DNA from: Corynespora cassiicola
Lineage: Eukaryota; Ascomycota; Dothideomycetes; Pleosporales; Corynesporascaceae
NCBI GenBank assembly: GCA_022059125.1
Contig: JAEUWY010000004.1
Location: 1,054,001-1,118,000, forward strand
Length of the DNA stretch: 64,000 nucleotides
Direction: 5' to 3'
Part shown: positions 11,255 through 21,638 of the stretch, piece by piece
Numbering within the stretch: position 1 is the stretch's first letter
How the letters are laid out: each line of letters opens with the position of its first letter
Notes under the pieces: model-generated
What the model was told of the DNA's origin: nothing
Database searches by the model: none
Seen by the model: only the letters and a program-made list of their open reading frames with translations
Position numbers and translations under genes: made by a program

Positions 11255-12323
11255 GGCGCAACAGGGTGTAGGAGGTAAGCGTTAATATGCGGAGGGGGCA
11301 AAGGTTGAGTTATGACATATCGGTTGTGTTTGTACGCTTGACTGTTTGCGCGTTCGACATTGGTGGACGAGACAAGCGCTAGTTACATAAGCGATGTTTG
11401 AGTGAATGTTTGAGCCACATGTGAGGAGTCAGCGGTATGCCGCCTACCTAGGTATGCAGCAGTTTCCATAGATATCAGATATCACGAACTAATTTTAAAA
11501 CGGGCTGGGATAGGTCAAGCTGGTCAGAGTCTTTCATTCATGCTCAAATTTCCTAATTGCTATCTGCACTGCCTTGCAAGAGGTAATCCAGGTATCTGAA
11601 CCAGCCTGATTGTGCTCTTAAAGTCATGACTGTGGTATTTCAGGTCCAAAACATGAATTTTTAGGGAGACATCGATGTTAGGTCGTATCGTCTGGGCCCA
11701 AAAAAGTACCAAATGTGACGGCCATTCAGTGAGTCATTACGTGAAAGCTTCCACAGAGAGCGAGAACTACCAAAATAAGGACCGTATTGCTCGTCGCACT
11801 CGTCTCAATCTTCTCAGCGCTCTCAATTGTGTCGTTTTCGAAGCTCCCCCCAATCTTCACCCTCGTTGATATCGCAAGCCACCTCGCTCGAGCCGGTGAC
11901 GAGACGCTCACACTGTCCATTGGTCAAATACTCTCGCATCATTCCATCTAAGCACCCGTCATCGTGCTCGATTGTTGCTTGGTTTGCGGGTCTGCTGATG
12001 TTGGCGCGGCGGTTTCGTACCGTTTCGTCTTCGTGGACGACTGATGTGTTGAAAGACATTAGCGACACCCAGCAGCTTGATACGTAGGTCGGCTCACAGC
12101 CAAATTGAGCAGAGTTGGCAGAAGGCATCCGGCAGTGAGCCATTCCAGACTTTGGCGTGTGGGTGCAATTGTCGGTGGTGGTGTCACTATGGCTGGGTGC
12201 AGAGTGATGCAACGACGTGTTTGCTCCCAAAATTTTGTTGAGCCAGAAGTGGAAGTCGCAAATGAAACACTATAATTCGGCCCAACATGGACCGACGATA
12301 TCCTCATGTCCGGATCCCAGGGC
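11255..12323. other. Intergenic region with a possible orphan membrane-segment exon
   Basis: No complete gene. On the plus strand, a frame open from 11745 to the stop at 11949-11951 contains a hydrophobic helix (TVLLVALVSIFSALSIVSF) followed by about 40 polar residues, but it has no ATG. It could be the last exon of an unrecognised small gene, or chance. Antisense frames in the same place lack support. Confidence 0.3.
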
Positions 12324-13347
12324 TCAATGTACCTTGGAAAACCAACCATTTAACTGCAAGTAGGTGACAAAAGACAAGCCTATCCCATAGCAAAATCCAA
12401 CCAATAGCGTGTTAAACAGAGCCATTGCTGTATCGGGGTCACTGAAGCTTAGATTGATGGTGCACCATAGGGCCGAGGTGGCCACGCTGCCGTAAACTAT
12501 GGCAGCGAACTGTGACGCTTGCGTTGATGCAGCAAGGAACATGTTGGAGACTTGAAGGTGTTTTTTTGGATCCCGTGGGGCCTTGGAGTGAGACTCGGCT
12601 GAGCTCCCGCACTTGGATGTTCAAAAAGGGGGCATCAGACTCCTTTGAGGAATCTACGCTCCCCTTGCCCGCCTTTACAGAAGGCCCTGGAGTTCCTCCT
12701 TCTTGGTCCATACGGTCGCGGGCATTGGTTCCTTTGATGTTCCCCTTGGGCTGTGCGAAGTATCCAGCCGCACTTTCCGTCGTCGTCCAGGCTGGCATGG
12801 CTTTCACGGCAATGGCCAGCTCCAACTTCCGCACAGCATGTGGCCGAGGCGCACTCTCGAGTGATTCTTCATCATTGGAGAGTGTTTTCACAGACTTTAC
12901 GCCTCCATCCAAACAATGGGCAGAGGAGGAGCTTTCAGAACAAGACTCGGCATATGCACGAGGATCCTTGTGCAGAGGTGGAAGTTTGCCAGTCTCACAG
13001 CCCTTGACGCTCTTTTCTTTCCAATATTCTGAATCGTCGACACTGTACTTGTTCAGAAAGGCCACATTTTGATTCCCGCGTAACCTATTCACAACCTCTT
13101 TCCCCCCTTTAGAAGCCTTGGGAAATGTATGGTGCGCACTCTTCATGGCGTTCAAATACCCAGCATCCCACCTAGATGACGAACCTTCCTGTTCCCAAAC
13201 ATCAGCCCCTGACCTATCACGTTTTGGCGACCCTGTCCTCAAGCTACGGTTCGGGCGCAAGTCTGAAGTAGAAAGCCTTGGACGTATGTTTCTCTGGGGC
13301 ATTTGGCTACTATCTGTTTGCTCCAATTCACTCGTTGGGAGCGGCAT
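12324..13347 (-). CDS. Hypothetical membrane protein with a frame break at an A7 run (or an unusual intron)
   Basis: The frame from the ATG at 13347 encodes about 260 polar, Ser-rich residues, then loses continuity with an adjacent frame encoding two hydrophobic helices (near AAIVYGSVATSALWCTINLS and ALFNTLLVGFCYGIGLSF) that ends at 12324. On the coding strand the two frames meet at seven A's (12561-12567). Removing one base joins them into 340 aa, reading SKKHLQVSNMFLAAS across the join. Alternatively a 103-nt intron with a weak GTGCGG donor and a CACAG acceptor also restores frame. I cannot choose between assembly error, true mutation and splicing. The N-terminal part contains SSSRWDAGYLNAMKS, resembling a motif in the gene at 9983-11254. 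No known domain. Confidence 0.45.
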
Positions 13348-13636
13348 GGCCAGGATAGTCGAATTGGCTGCCCTGGTTTGGATTTCTCAGGCTGGTTTGT
13401 ACGAGTTGACTATGTGTAAAAGCAGGCAATGACCATTATAAATCAACGTTTGATGGGCGCGAACGCTGCAGAGCCATACCCCTACTTGCGCCGAGCGAGT
13501 CTTGGCATGTCTATGCAAAGAAGAAGGGGAAGGGATTTTGGTAAGATTTGTGAGCATGTCGAATATTGCTATCTAGGTATCATACATTACCGCTCATCGC
13601 TTTTCGATTCGCTAATCATTATGCAACCATCATATA

Positions 13637-15447
13637 TTACAACATCAACACGCTGGCGAGCATGGCAAAGAAACCAGCACCGACAAAGCCAGAGGTCATG
13701 GCAGACGCTGCGCCCGTCTCAGCTGCGCCCGTCTCAGCCGCGCCGGTGCCGGTAGGCGAGCCGGTACCAGTAGCAGTAGGCTCAGGGCGGGTGCCATTGA
13801 CTTGCTCAATCCTGCTGTCCAACTCAATGTTGACTGGGGTCTGGCTTTGGATGTACTGAGTGAGTACTTCGTCTTGGGTGTCCAAGCTGACAAAGTCGGT
13901 AGTGGGAGTGAAGAAGTTGTCGCCTCCGCCGGCAAGGAAGTCCAGCGTGACAAACCTGTAGTCGGTGCTGTTGTCAAGCGGTCCATCGCCAATTGTGACA
14001 TTGACCAGCTTGGTGAAGTTACCGTTTTCAGGGTTGTACTGGATACGAATGCCCTGGCTGACTTGGAAGAAGGAGGTAATTTCCTCCCCGTTGTCGACAT
14101 TCACACCAGTCACAATACCCTCGAGGACCTTCCAGATGTCCTCTCCCGAGAGAGTAAGCTCGACAATCGAGTTGCCAAAGGGGAACGAGGTGAGTACCTC
14201 ACCACGGGTGATGTCACCCTCATCGATGGTAGCACGGATACCTCCAGCGTTGATGATGGCAAAAGCAACGTCCTCGGAGCTATTCCTGCGGTATTGGTAC
14301 ATGGCATCGGCCATGAAGTCACCAAGCAGGCATTCCTGGTCCTGGCAAGTGCTCTGGTCGAGGACGACCTCGGAGACGCCAAGGACCTCTGCGGCGAAGG
14401 CCTCGAAGGGGCCGCGCCAGTCGTCAATCTGCTCCTGGAGGTCCTCGTCCTGCTCGGTGGTGTTTGTGATGTGAATGGGTGCGCCACGAGTCTCCAGAAT
14501 CTTGCCCTGGGGGTCGAAGACGACGTCAATGTAGCCAACATACTCGCCCCAGCGGAAGGCCTGGACAATGAAGACTTCATCGCCATCCTGGTTCTCGACG
14601 ATGGTAGGGTACTTGCCCTCGGCATCCTCCATGTCTCCAAGGAGGGTGTGGCTGTGGCCGCCCATGATGAGCTGCAGGCCCGTGGTAGCCCTGGCAAGCT
14701 CCTGGTCCTTGTCGTAGCCAATGTGGGTGATGGCGGCGATCCTGGTGATGTTTGTGGTGGACCTGATCTCATCAATGGCATTCTGCACGGCCTCGACTGG
14801 GTCGGAGAAGGTGGTGGTCTCATCCGGGCTGGAGATGCCAGGGGTCTCGTCGGTGGTGACACCGATGATGGCGATGCCGTGCTCCTCGAAAATGTGGTAG
14901 GGCTTGATGCTCTGGTTCACCTTCTCGTTCTCGGAGTGGATGTTGGCCGAGATGACGGGGAAGGTCAGGTTCTGCAGGAACTGGCCGAGCTCCTCGTCGC
15001 CGCCATCGAACTCGTGGTTGCCAATGGTCATTGCGGAGAAGTTGAGCTGGTTGATGGTCTCGGCGATCTTCTCGCCACCGTAGTACGAGTAGAACAGGGT
15101 GCCCTGGAACTCGTCGCCCACGTTCAGCCAGAGGCTGTTGTTGTACTGCGGGCGCTGGTCCTCAATGACCGTCTTGATGCGGGCATAGCCTCCGTAGCAC
15201 CCACGCTCGGGCCTGGTGCAGTCGGTGCCGGAGGAGCTGAACTCGTCCAGGTGGGCGTGCACATCGTTGACGTGGAAGAAGGCTGGCGGGGTCAGCGGGC
15301 GGCCAGAGCATGCCGGCAGCCATGGCACTCACAGATGTTGAAGTTGCCATTCTCGTCCAGGCCGCGCTTGGTCAGGCGCCGAGTGCGCAGCACGTCCTCG
15401 GCGGCGGCCAGGGCAGAGAGGGCAAGCAGGCCGGAGAAAGCCTTCAT
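13637..15447 (-). CDS. Secreted/GPI-anchored 5'-nucleotidase (metallophosphatase family)
   Basis: Predicted extracellular 5'-nucleotidase releasing phosphate from nucleotides. Exons 15447-15333 and 15282-13637 join to 586 aa; the 50-nt intron is GT..AG. A signal peptide, MKAFSGLLALSALAAA, begins the protein and is followed by a dibasic region suggestive of pro-peptide cleavage. The metal-binding set of the calcineurin-like phosphoesterase domain is complete: FHVNDVHAH (about 41-49), LNVGDEFQGT (GD about 94-95), TIGNHEFDG (NH about 127-128), ITHIGYD and GGHSHT. The C-terminal nucleotidase domain follows. The last roughly 20 residues are hydrophobic and are preceded by a small-residue Gly/Thr/Ala-rich linker, the pattern of a GPI-anchor signal. 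CACGTG boxes lie 250-310 bp upstream of the start. A long antisense frame over this gene is a GC-driven shadow. Confidence 0.92.
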
Positions 15448-16552
15448 TGTCGACTTGGACTTGGACTCGTCTGTGGTTCACGGTGGAGCTCGAGCAACGG
15501 CCATGGCCCCCAGCAGCCGTGGAGCATTATATGCAGCGCGCGCGCGCCGAGGGGCGGACACCGCCGAAGCCATGGGAAGCCGTGGGCAGGGCGGCCCTTG
15601 GCAGCGTCTTGTCACCATCCTCTTCGGGCCTGGCGGGCGACGAGACGCGAAATGCGCGGTCGGTACCTGATAAGGGCGGGCCAAACAACGTCGCACGTGC
15701 GGGGAGGCACCCGCCATGCAGGTCCGCGGCCAGGCCCCGGTGAAGCACGTGTGGCACGTGGGGCACGTATGCCGCCGTCTCGTTGGCCCTGGGCCCGGCG
15801 GCCGCCTACGCCACCGACACCCGCCAAGCACCAGCCGCAACGGCCGACATGCTGGAAACGGCCCTGGCCAGCTCTGCCTATCTACCACGCCCGGCTCAAC
15901 GGTACACGCCCTTGGGGAACCTCCCCCGCAATCAGCACCGGACGCCGGCGACGACAGAATGGGGACAGGAGATGCGCGGTCCCACCACTGACAGATGGCA
16001 CGCCTTGACAGCGGTAGACTCTGTTACCGAAGCATGCCTGCCGGGGACACATGCAGCGGTAGAGGATTGCTTTGAGGCAAATCATCTAAGCTTCCAAGGT
16101 TGCACACTGAATGATAGAGCTTGGCTTTGATATTTTTAGCCAGTCAAAGTAAAACAACTTTCCTACTACAACAACGGACGTTTGTCTGCTATAAAACACC
16201 ATATTCAATATAGTACAAGCCAAGTGTAACACAGCTTCTGGTGTACTGACTGTCCACTTGCCCTTGTCTAAATACTGTGCAAAAAAAAACATTTCATTAA
16301 AATTTTAAAGCTCACTTCTGTGACGTGTCTTAGTGAGATATCTTGAAGCTTGTACACATGGACAATTTAGCTAGATCGAGAAGACTTTCAACATCCTTAA
16401 AGTTCAGTGCCACGTTAGCGCATAGCCAGAGAAGGAACCACGCAGGTTTAAGTGATACTACCTAGCTATGTAGCCAGTTAGAGACGCCAAGCCATCCAAA
16501 TGCCTTCTTTGTCACAAAGTCAAGAACAGTTCACTATAACATGCGTCTAATT
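15448..16552. other. Intergenic region between the 5'-nucleotidase and BUD22
   Basis: The first 650 bases are GC-rich and hold the nucleotidase promoter with the CACGTG cluster. Bases about 16,100-16,550 are AT-richer and probably contain the BUD22 3'-UTR. Overlapping open frames in the GC-rich part carry no recognisable domain. No other gene seen. Confidence 0.5.
15694..15769. promoter_or_regulatory. Cluster of CACGTG boxes upstream of the 5'-nucleotidase
   Basis: Three CACGTG palindromes (15694-15699, 15746-15751, 15755-15760) and one CACGTA (15764-15769) sit about 250-320 bp upstream of the minus-strand start at 15447. The box at 15755 reads GCACGTGGG, which matches the preferred site of the phosphate-starvation bHLH factor (yeast Pho4, Neurospora NUC-1). 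Given the neighbouring nucleotidase, phosphate control is an inference; other bHLH factors bind the same core. Confidence 0.55.
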
Positions 16553-17875
16553 TTAGTCGAAAACGACCTTTTTGCCCTGTGGTTTAGCTTCCAGCTTCTT
16601 CTCCTTCGCTGCTTTGGCAGCAGCCCAACTGGGATGCAATGCCCCCGCGTCGTCCCTCTTTGGCTTCTTCGTGCCTAGTGGTGTAGCATTCTCCCCACTT
16701 CTTTCTGGACCACGGCCCGTCTTTGGTTTCGGGCCTCTCCTTCCTCTATCGTTGCTGACGGCACCCCTCTTTGGGTCCCATCCCCTGTCCCGCTCCTGCT
16801 TTTGGACATGTTTTGCTTTATCGCCAAACTTCTTCTCCCAAATCTTCTGCCGAGCCTTCTGCCCGCGTCTATTCTTCCGTGGTTTAAATTCTTCGTCCAG
16901 ATCAGAGGCTTCTGAATCAGACCCGGAGAAGTATGCGGCATGACTGAGAGAAGGAAGGAAAGTAGAACTGGATGGCTTTTCCATGTCGGGGACTTTCTTT
17001 GATTTCGGTTTGGCAACATCCAGCATCTCGTCTTTAGATTCTGAGTCTTCGGCCTCGTCATTACTAAATCCATTCCATTCAACTGCCTCGGAACTTTCGC
17101 TGGTGCTAGCGCGTTGGGTTTCAGAGTCCACATGTTCAAGGTCATCGTCTTCGCTATCGCTGTCCCCTATACTCGGTGGCCGGTGATCTCCTGAAAGCGA
17201 GTCATCACTTCCCTCATCCCCTGATGATGGGGCAGCGACGCGCGCATCGAAAGCTGCAAATGCATCATCGTCATCGCCAAAGTCAGTTGCTTCCCCATCC
17301 TCATCCCCGTCCCCGTCCTCGCTCTCCTCGGCATTGCCCTTTTTCTGCCTCTTTTCCACGTTGTGTAAGTCCTTGTTCGCCGTTGTACCACCAACACCTA
17401 GTATGCCCTTCAATTCGTCGATACAAGCGTCCACAGCCTTCTTCACAGCCTGCACCTTGTACAGCCGCGCCTTCACATTCAGTGCCTCGGAGCTGTCCCC
17501 GGTCTTCTCAATCTCATGCACAGCACTGGGCAGGGCAGCATGGTCCTTGATGCTCTTCACCTTTGCAATGGTCTTGCGCAAGTGCTGTTCGGCAACCTTC
17601 TCGATGTCCAAGCTCTTCAACACGGCGTATTCAGCGTCCAAACGCGCAAGAGCCTTGGTGTCGTCTTTCTCCTTCGCCGTCTTCCGCCGGCGACTGTACT
17701 TCTGGCGTTCGAAGCCTGCGCCGAGGCGGAGCGCCGAGGCGATGGACTTGTGGGCGACCGCAATGCGCTGGGAGCAGAGCTTCTTCTGGCGGCTGAGGCT
17801 GCCGTCGCCGGTGTCGCGGGGTGCCTCGTCGTCGGAGACGGCGGCCGAGGGAGACGCGCGCTTTCGTTTGGGCAT
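16553..17875 (-). CDS. BUD22: BUD22 family ribosome-biogenesis protein
   Basis: Nucleolar factor; yeast Bud22 is needed for 18S rRNA maturation and small-subunit assembly. The 440-aa frame from 17875 starts MPKRKRASPS and runs through a basic helical N-terminal domain (FERQKYSRRRKTAKEK, then a charged helical stretch). Next come a long acidic Ser/Asp/Glu-rich middle (for example ESEDGDGDEDGE) and the characteristic basic tail RQKIWEKKFGDKAKHVQ ... HPSWAAAKAAKEKK ... GKKVVFD, the family's strongest signature. The frame is open upstream to an ATG at 18010, which would add 45 residues. I prefer 17875 because MPKRKR is a typical family start, but the longer form cannot be excluded. No introns. 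Confidence 0.87.
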   Translation of the reverse strand: MPKRKRASPSAAVSDDEAPRDTGDGSLSRQKKLCSQRIAVAHKSIASALRLGAGFERQKYSRRRKTAKEKDDTKALARLDAEYAVLKSLDIEKVAEQHLRKTIAKVKSIKDHAALPSAVHEIEKTGDSSEALNVKARLYKVQAVKKAVDACIDELKGILGVGGTTANKDLHNVEKRQKKGNAEESEDGDGDEDGEATDFGDDDDAFAAFDARVAAPSSGDEGSDDSLSGDHRPPSIGDSDSEDDDLEHVDSETQRASTSESSEAVEWNGFSNDEAEDSESKDEMLDVAKPKSKKVPDMEKPSSSTFLPSLSHAAYFSGSDSEASDLDEEFKPRKNRRGQKARQKIWEKKFGDKAKHVQKQERDRGWDPKRGAVSNDRGRRGPKPKTGRGPERSGENATPLGTKKPKRDDAGALHPSWAAAKAAKEKKLEAKPQGKKVVFD

Positions 17876-18338
17876 GCCGAGTGATGCTGTGATGGAATCG
17901 GCGCGGAGAAGCGCTTCGATGGGATGGATGCGCGGAGATTTTCTGGATCTTCTGGCTCGGCTGATCTTGCCGTTTTGCGCGGACGCTGCGCTATCACGTG
18001 CATTCGACATTTATCCCTGCTCGTGTGCCTGGGTCCGCGTCATACTGGCAAGCATGCATAGATAGTTATCTAACCATTGTGATTCCCATGATTGATTTAC
18101 TCCCGTTGAGTTTAAAAAAAAAAAAGGTTCAACTACCTTGATTTACAACAACCGCCATCTCCCTCCCCAGCACTACCAGGTAGGTACATAGAGTTACGTA
18201 GATTATACCCACCATACTTGCAAGCATGAACACTTTTACATCGACTGAATACTTTCTCGTGTCCCATTCAGGAACCATGGCGCCCACTTTAACTTCTCTT
18301 TGATCGATCGTACGCAAGATGAGTAATGGGATCCACGC
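17876..18338. other. Short intergenic region upstream of BUD22
   Basis: Contains the BUD22 promoter (and, if the longer start is used, 45 codons up to 18010), a run of about 13 A's near 18,113-18,125, and the 3' flank of the glycine-rich gene. No other gene seen. Confidence 0.4.
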
Positions 18339-19601
18339 CTACTTCTCCCTTCTGGTCCTGTTGTTCCTGATGGTCTCCTCCGACCCCGCCCACGGGTGCT
18401 TACCCTTTCCATAGTTACCATGGTCTTGACCATTTTTCGAAGACTCGTTAGCATGTGCTGTGGCCTCTCTCCCAGGAGGATAGCGCTGCGGGCTTTGCGC
18501 ACCTCTCATTTGGTCCCCGTACGCTGTCTGTCCGTCCATATTTGTGGGGCCACTTGTTCTCTTTGGCACCTTGCGTCTCCCTAAGCGGCCATCTTCTTCA
18601 AATCGAGAGACAGATGGAAATTTGCCAAGGGTTCTTTGGAAGCCACCAGGGTTGTTCTCAGCTCCATCAAGATTATGATCAAACACGGGATTTTGGAACG
18701 CACCAGGCGGTGCACTGAAATTATTGTCGGAGCCAATTCCTCGAGGGCTATTATCTAGCGAGACTCCGGGTAGATTCATATCCGGTACGAAGCTGTCCAT
18801 TGCTGGGGCCCAGGGCTCGTCGCCTGGACCACCTAGGCCCGGGCCCTCGCTGTCAAACATACCGTTTCCTCTGCCAGCAACGAAGTTCTGTGAACCGTTA
18901 AAGTTCTCGTTTCCACCACCCCTGTTTTCTAGAGATCCATCAAATCTTCTACGGTCAACTCCGCCATCGAAGTCTTGCGGTTCATCAAGGCCGACTCCAC
19001 CTCTACCATCGCCGAAGCCGCGCGCTTCATCAAAGCCTCCTCCACTTCTATCACCGCCGAATTCGCGCGCTTCTTCGAATCCTCCTCTACTCCTACCGCC
19101 TCCGAAGCCACGTGGTTCCTCATAATTACCTATACCCCTGCCGCCGTCGAAGTCTTGCGCCCCATTGAATTCGTCTCCATTACCCCCACCGCCAAAGTCC
19201 GGTGGCCCACCAAATCCATCTTGGCCGCCTCCTCTACCTCTGCGCCCCCCTCTACCACCTCTTCTACCGAGCCCGAAGTCTAACTGGCCACCGAACCCTC
19301 CCTCATCACCGCCGCCGCCGCCGTTGCCAAAAATTTGCGGTTCGTCGACGTTTTCTCTGAGCCTTTCCACAGGAGGGCCATTTCTTTGCCCTCCGAAGCC
19401 ATTCATCGTGGAATTTTGATTTCCGAAACCACCTGAACTTGCGCCACTCGAGCCTGGGATAGGACTCTCCCTGCTACCACCGATGATGTCCATGCTTTGC
19501 GACCTTCCTGGGTCCGTTTTCTTCTTTTTAAAAAACATACTTTCCCATATTGAGGGTTTATGAGGACGAACCCAGGCTTTTTTGTTGCGGAATTTCGTCA
19601 T
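18339..19601 (-). CDS. Glycine-rich, RGG-containing repeat protein
   Basis: Uninterrupted 420-codon frame starting MTKFRNKKAWVRPHKPSIW. No known family recognised. Composition is dominated by Gly, Arg, Asp, Asn and Phe. Residues about 112-126 (GRRGGRGGRRGRGGG) form an RGG/RG box typical of RNA-binding, arginine-methylated proteins. Residues 148-251 are seven tandem units of 14-15 residues with consensus [AP]-[RQ]-x-F-[GD]-G-G-R-x-x-G-x-[FY]-[DE]-E. The remainder is low-complexity and probably disordered. Several FG dipeptides occur. Its composition suggests an RNA-associated or phase-separating protein, but that is inference from composition only. The continuous frame with in-register amino-acid repeats argues for a real gene. 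There are no introns or membrane segments. Confidence 0.6.
   Translation of the reverse strand: MTKFRNKKAWVRPHKPSIWESMFFKKKKTDPGRSQSMDIIGGSRESPIPGSSGASSGGFGNQNSTMNGFGGQRNGPPVERLRENVDEPQIFGNGGGGGDEGGFGGQLDFGLGRRGGRGGRRGRGGGQDGFGGPPDFGGGGNGDEFNGAQDFDGGRGIGNYEEPRGFGGGRSRGGFEEAREFGGDRSGGGFDEARGFGDGRGGVGLDEPQDFDGGVDRRRFDGSLENRGGGNENFNGSQNFVAGRGNGMFDSEGPGLGGPGDEPWAPAMDSFVPDMNLPGVSLDNSPRGIGSDNNFSAPPGAFQNPVFDHNLDGAENNPGGFQRTLGKFPSVSRFEEDGRLGRRKVPKRTSGPTNMDGQTAYGDQMRGAQSPQRYPPGREATAHANESSKNGQDHGNYGKGKHPWAGSEETIRNNRTRREK
18849..19160 (-). repeat. Coding minisatellite, 45-bp units (15 amino acids), seven copies
   Basis: In-frame tandem repeat within the glycine-rich protein. Units are 15, 15, 15, 15, 15, 14 and 15 residues, for example PRGFGGGRSRGGFEE and AREFGGDRSGGGFDE. 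The units are diverged, so the repeat is old, and selection appears to have kept the frame. Confidence 0.8.
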
Positions 19602-20069
19602 AGATACTGGACAGACAATGCAATGAGGATATCAAAGGGCATGTAGAATCTTGGGTATTTTATTGCGAATATATTCAATTCTTGCGGCAAATTTGCTTTC
19701 ATGGAAAATTTATTGATCTAGCTTGAACCTGTGAACATAGCTCATTCAGGGATCCGAGTAAACCAAGTCCGATGAAGTCTGATACTTTCTAATCACGGGA
19801 GCTTGGTGACCAGACACGGATGTTTCTAGCCGCAACACTCCTGCCTTGGTTCCCACCGGTGTCGCTTATCTGCCGCTACACTAAGAAAAATTCTGGACAG
19901 CTGGCATCAAGTGTTACCATATTGGGGAAGCAAAATCATTGATGTAAGATCCGTTCTTGAATGTATGTCTTATAGTATGATGTTGTGAATAGCGCATGCT
20001 AATGATAACGCACTTCTCTATTGTGATTCTCACACATGTCTATTCTATTCGTGCCGTCTTATCCGTATT
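19602..20069. other. Intergenic region
   Basis: No gene seen. It includes the presumed promoter of the glycine-rich gene (reading leftward) and the 3' flank of the MFS carrier that ends at 20070. Confidence 0.4.
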
Positions 20070-21638
20070 TCAGAAAAAACCAAGGCCATCCTTGCGCCTA
20101 AGGTAGACGTGCATGAATATGTACACGACAATGCCAAAGCCTAACATACCGGAGATCACACCGAATCCCATCAGGTATTTTGGCTTGTCTTCAGTGGGGA
20201 AAAGGTATGCGCCGTAGATTTGGGCCAGATTACCCATGCCGTTGATCAAGGCGAGAGCAATGGCACGAACTTCAGGCTGGAGAGAGCCGCAGGTAGCACC
20301 AGCGAATGAAAGTGCGATAGCATTAGAAGCCCATAGACCAGCTGCCATGAGAACCAGTAATGCGTATCGTGCCTTGAAGTCATATACGACACATACACAG
20401 ATTGATGTGATGAGAGAGAAGGCCAGCCAGGCAGCGATCACGAGACCACGATGCGCAGGAATCTTATCAGCATAGTATCCAGTTATGGCGGTGCAGACAA
20501 ATGCGACGGCGTAGATGGGGACAGTCATGTACTGTGCCTGAACGGTATCGGTGTAGCCTAGTCCGGTGACGAGGGTGGGATAAAAGTACGATAGGGTGGA
20601 AGAACCGACAATGACCTGCATATTGGTGAGAGGCAATCATAGGTGGGTGAATATCATGTCCTTACCATGTATCCCAAGATGAAGCCAATGACACGAACGT
20701 CCTTGAGAGCCAGCAAGAATGATTGTCCTTTGCCGACCTTCGGGTCGTCTTCGGAACGTGTCATCACACCGCCCTCTTGTAGACGCGCAATGGCGATGGC
20801 ACGCTCGCGATCGGTCAACCTCTTTGTGTTGGCTGGGAAATCCAAAAGGAGAAACGCGGCTACGACAGCCCATCCGACCGTTGCAGCGCCTTCAACGATG
20901 AATAGCCATCGCCACCCACGGATCCCGTGAACACCCTCCAGACCGCCAGTAATCGCTCCAGCGAGAAGGCCACCAAAAGCTCCTGAAAGGATAGCAGCGG
21001 ACATGTATACAGCGAAACGCTTGCTCTGTTCTTCGCGCTTGTACCACGAGGAAATGATGAGAAGAATTCCAGGAGCAAAACCAGACTCCAAAACACCAAC
21101 AAAGACTCGTAGAACGACCAGGTGCTTGAAATCATGGATAAGGGCCATTAGACAAGTCAAGATGCCCCAGACCACCATAATGGCCGGGAGATAAAGGGAT
21201 GGTTTGGTGCGGACGAGGATCATATTCGACGGCGGCTCGAAGACGACGTATCCAACTACAGGCTGTCAGTGTCTCCAGGGGATCGTAACAAGCACTGCCA
21301 TAGTTACCGAAGAAGACCACTAGAGCAATAGAATATTGTCCAGATGAAAGGTTCAAATCGTCGCCCATTCCGGCAATTCTTGCATTCCCAATGCTGTGGA
21401 AACCATGTCAGTCGCCTGCAACTCCAATCCAGTGCCATACTCACTTGGTTCTGTCCATGTAACTTAGCAGGTACATGAGCCAGATAGTCGGCAACAAAAA
21501 CGTGTCAATCTTCTTCACTAGTCTTTGCTCCTCCTCCGGAGTCCAGGTAAGTTGAGGGATGATTTCCTGATGCTTGGTACCATCCACATCTTTGGTATCG
21601 TAGTCGACGGCCTCGATAGACCGTGGTGTTGACGACAT
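20070..21638 (-). CDS. Dal5-type MFS transporter (anion:cation symporter family), four exons
   Basis: Predicted plasma-membrane carrier of the ACS family (allantoate permease Dal5, nicotinate carrier Tna1 and relatives), which generally import carboxylated or amide-bearing organic solutes. Exons 21638-21445, 21393-21308, 21255-20666 and 20615-20070, with GT..AG introns, join to 471 aa. Signatures are IWLMYLLSYMDRTNIGNARI at the first helix, GYVVFEPPSN, ISSWYKREEQSKRFAVYMSA, GWRWLFIVEG and DFPANTKRLTDRER in the central loop. I use the ATG at 21638 (MSSTPRSIEAVDY). The frame is open upstream, but those codons lie in the leader. It is transcribed divergently from the dehydrogenase at 22454 across about 0.8 kb, so shared control is likely. 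It may supply the substrate for the neighbouring dehydrogenase and aldolase. Confidence 0.88.

Noticed and set aside
11823..12230. 135-codon minus-strand frame between the hypothetical genes
   Set aside because: No domain and no good relation to the exons of either neighbour. Possible chance frame, though the region is poorly understood.
13802..15670. 622-codon open frame on the plus strand opposite the 5'-nucleotidase
   Set aside because: Its translation is repetitive Val/Leu/Gly/Asp text with no domain and mirrors the codon bias of the well-supported nucleotidase on the other strand. It is a GC-bias shadow.
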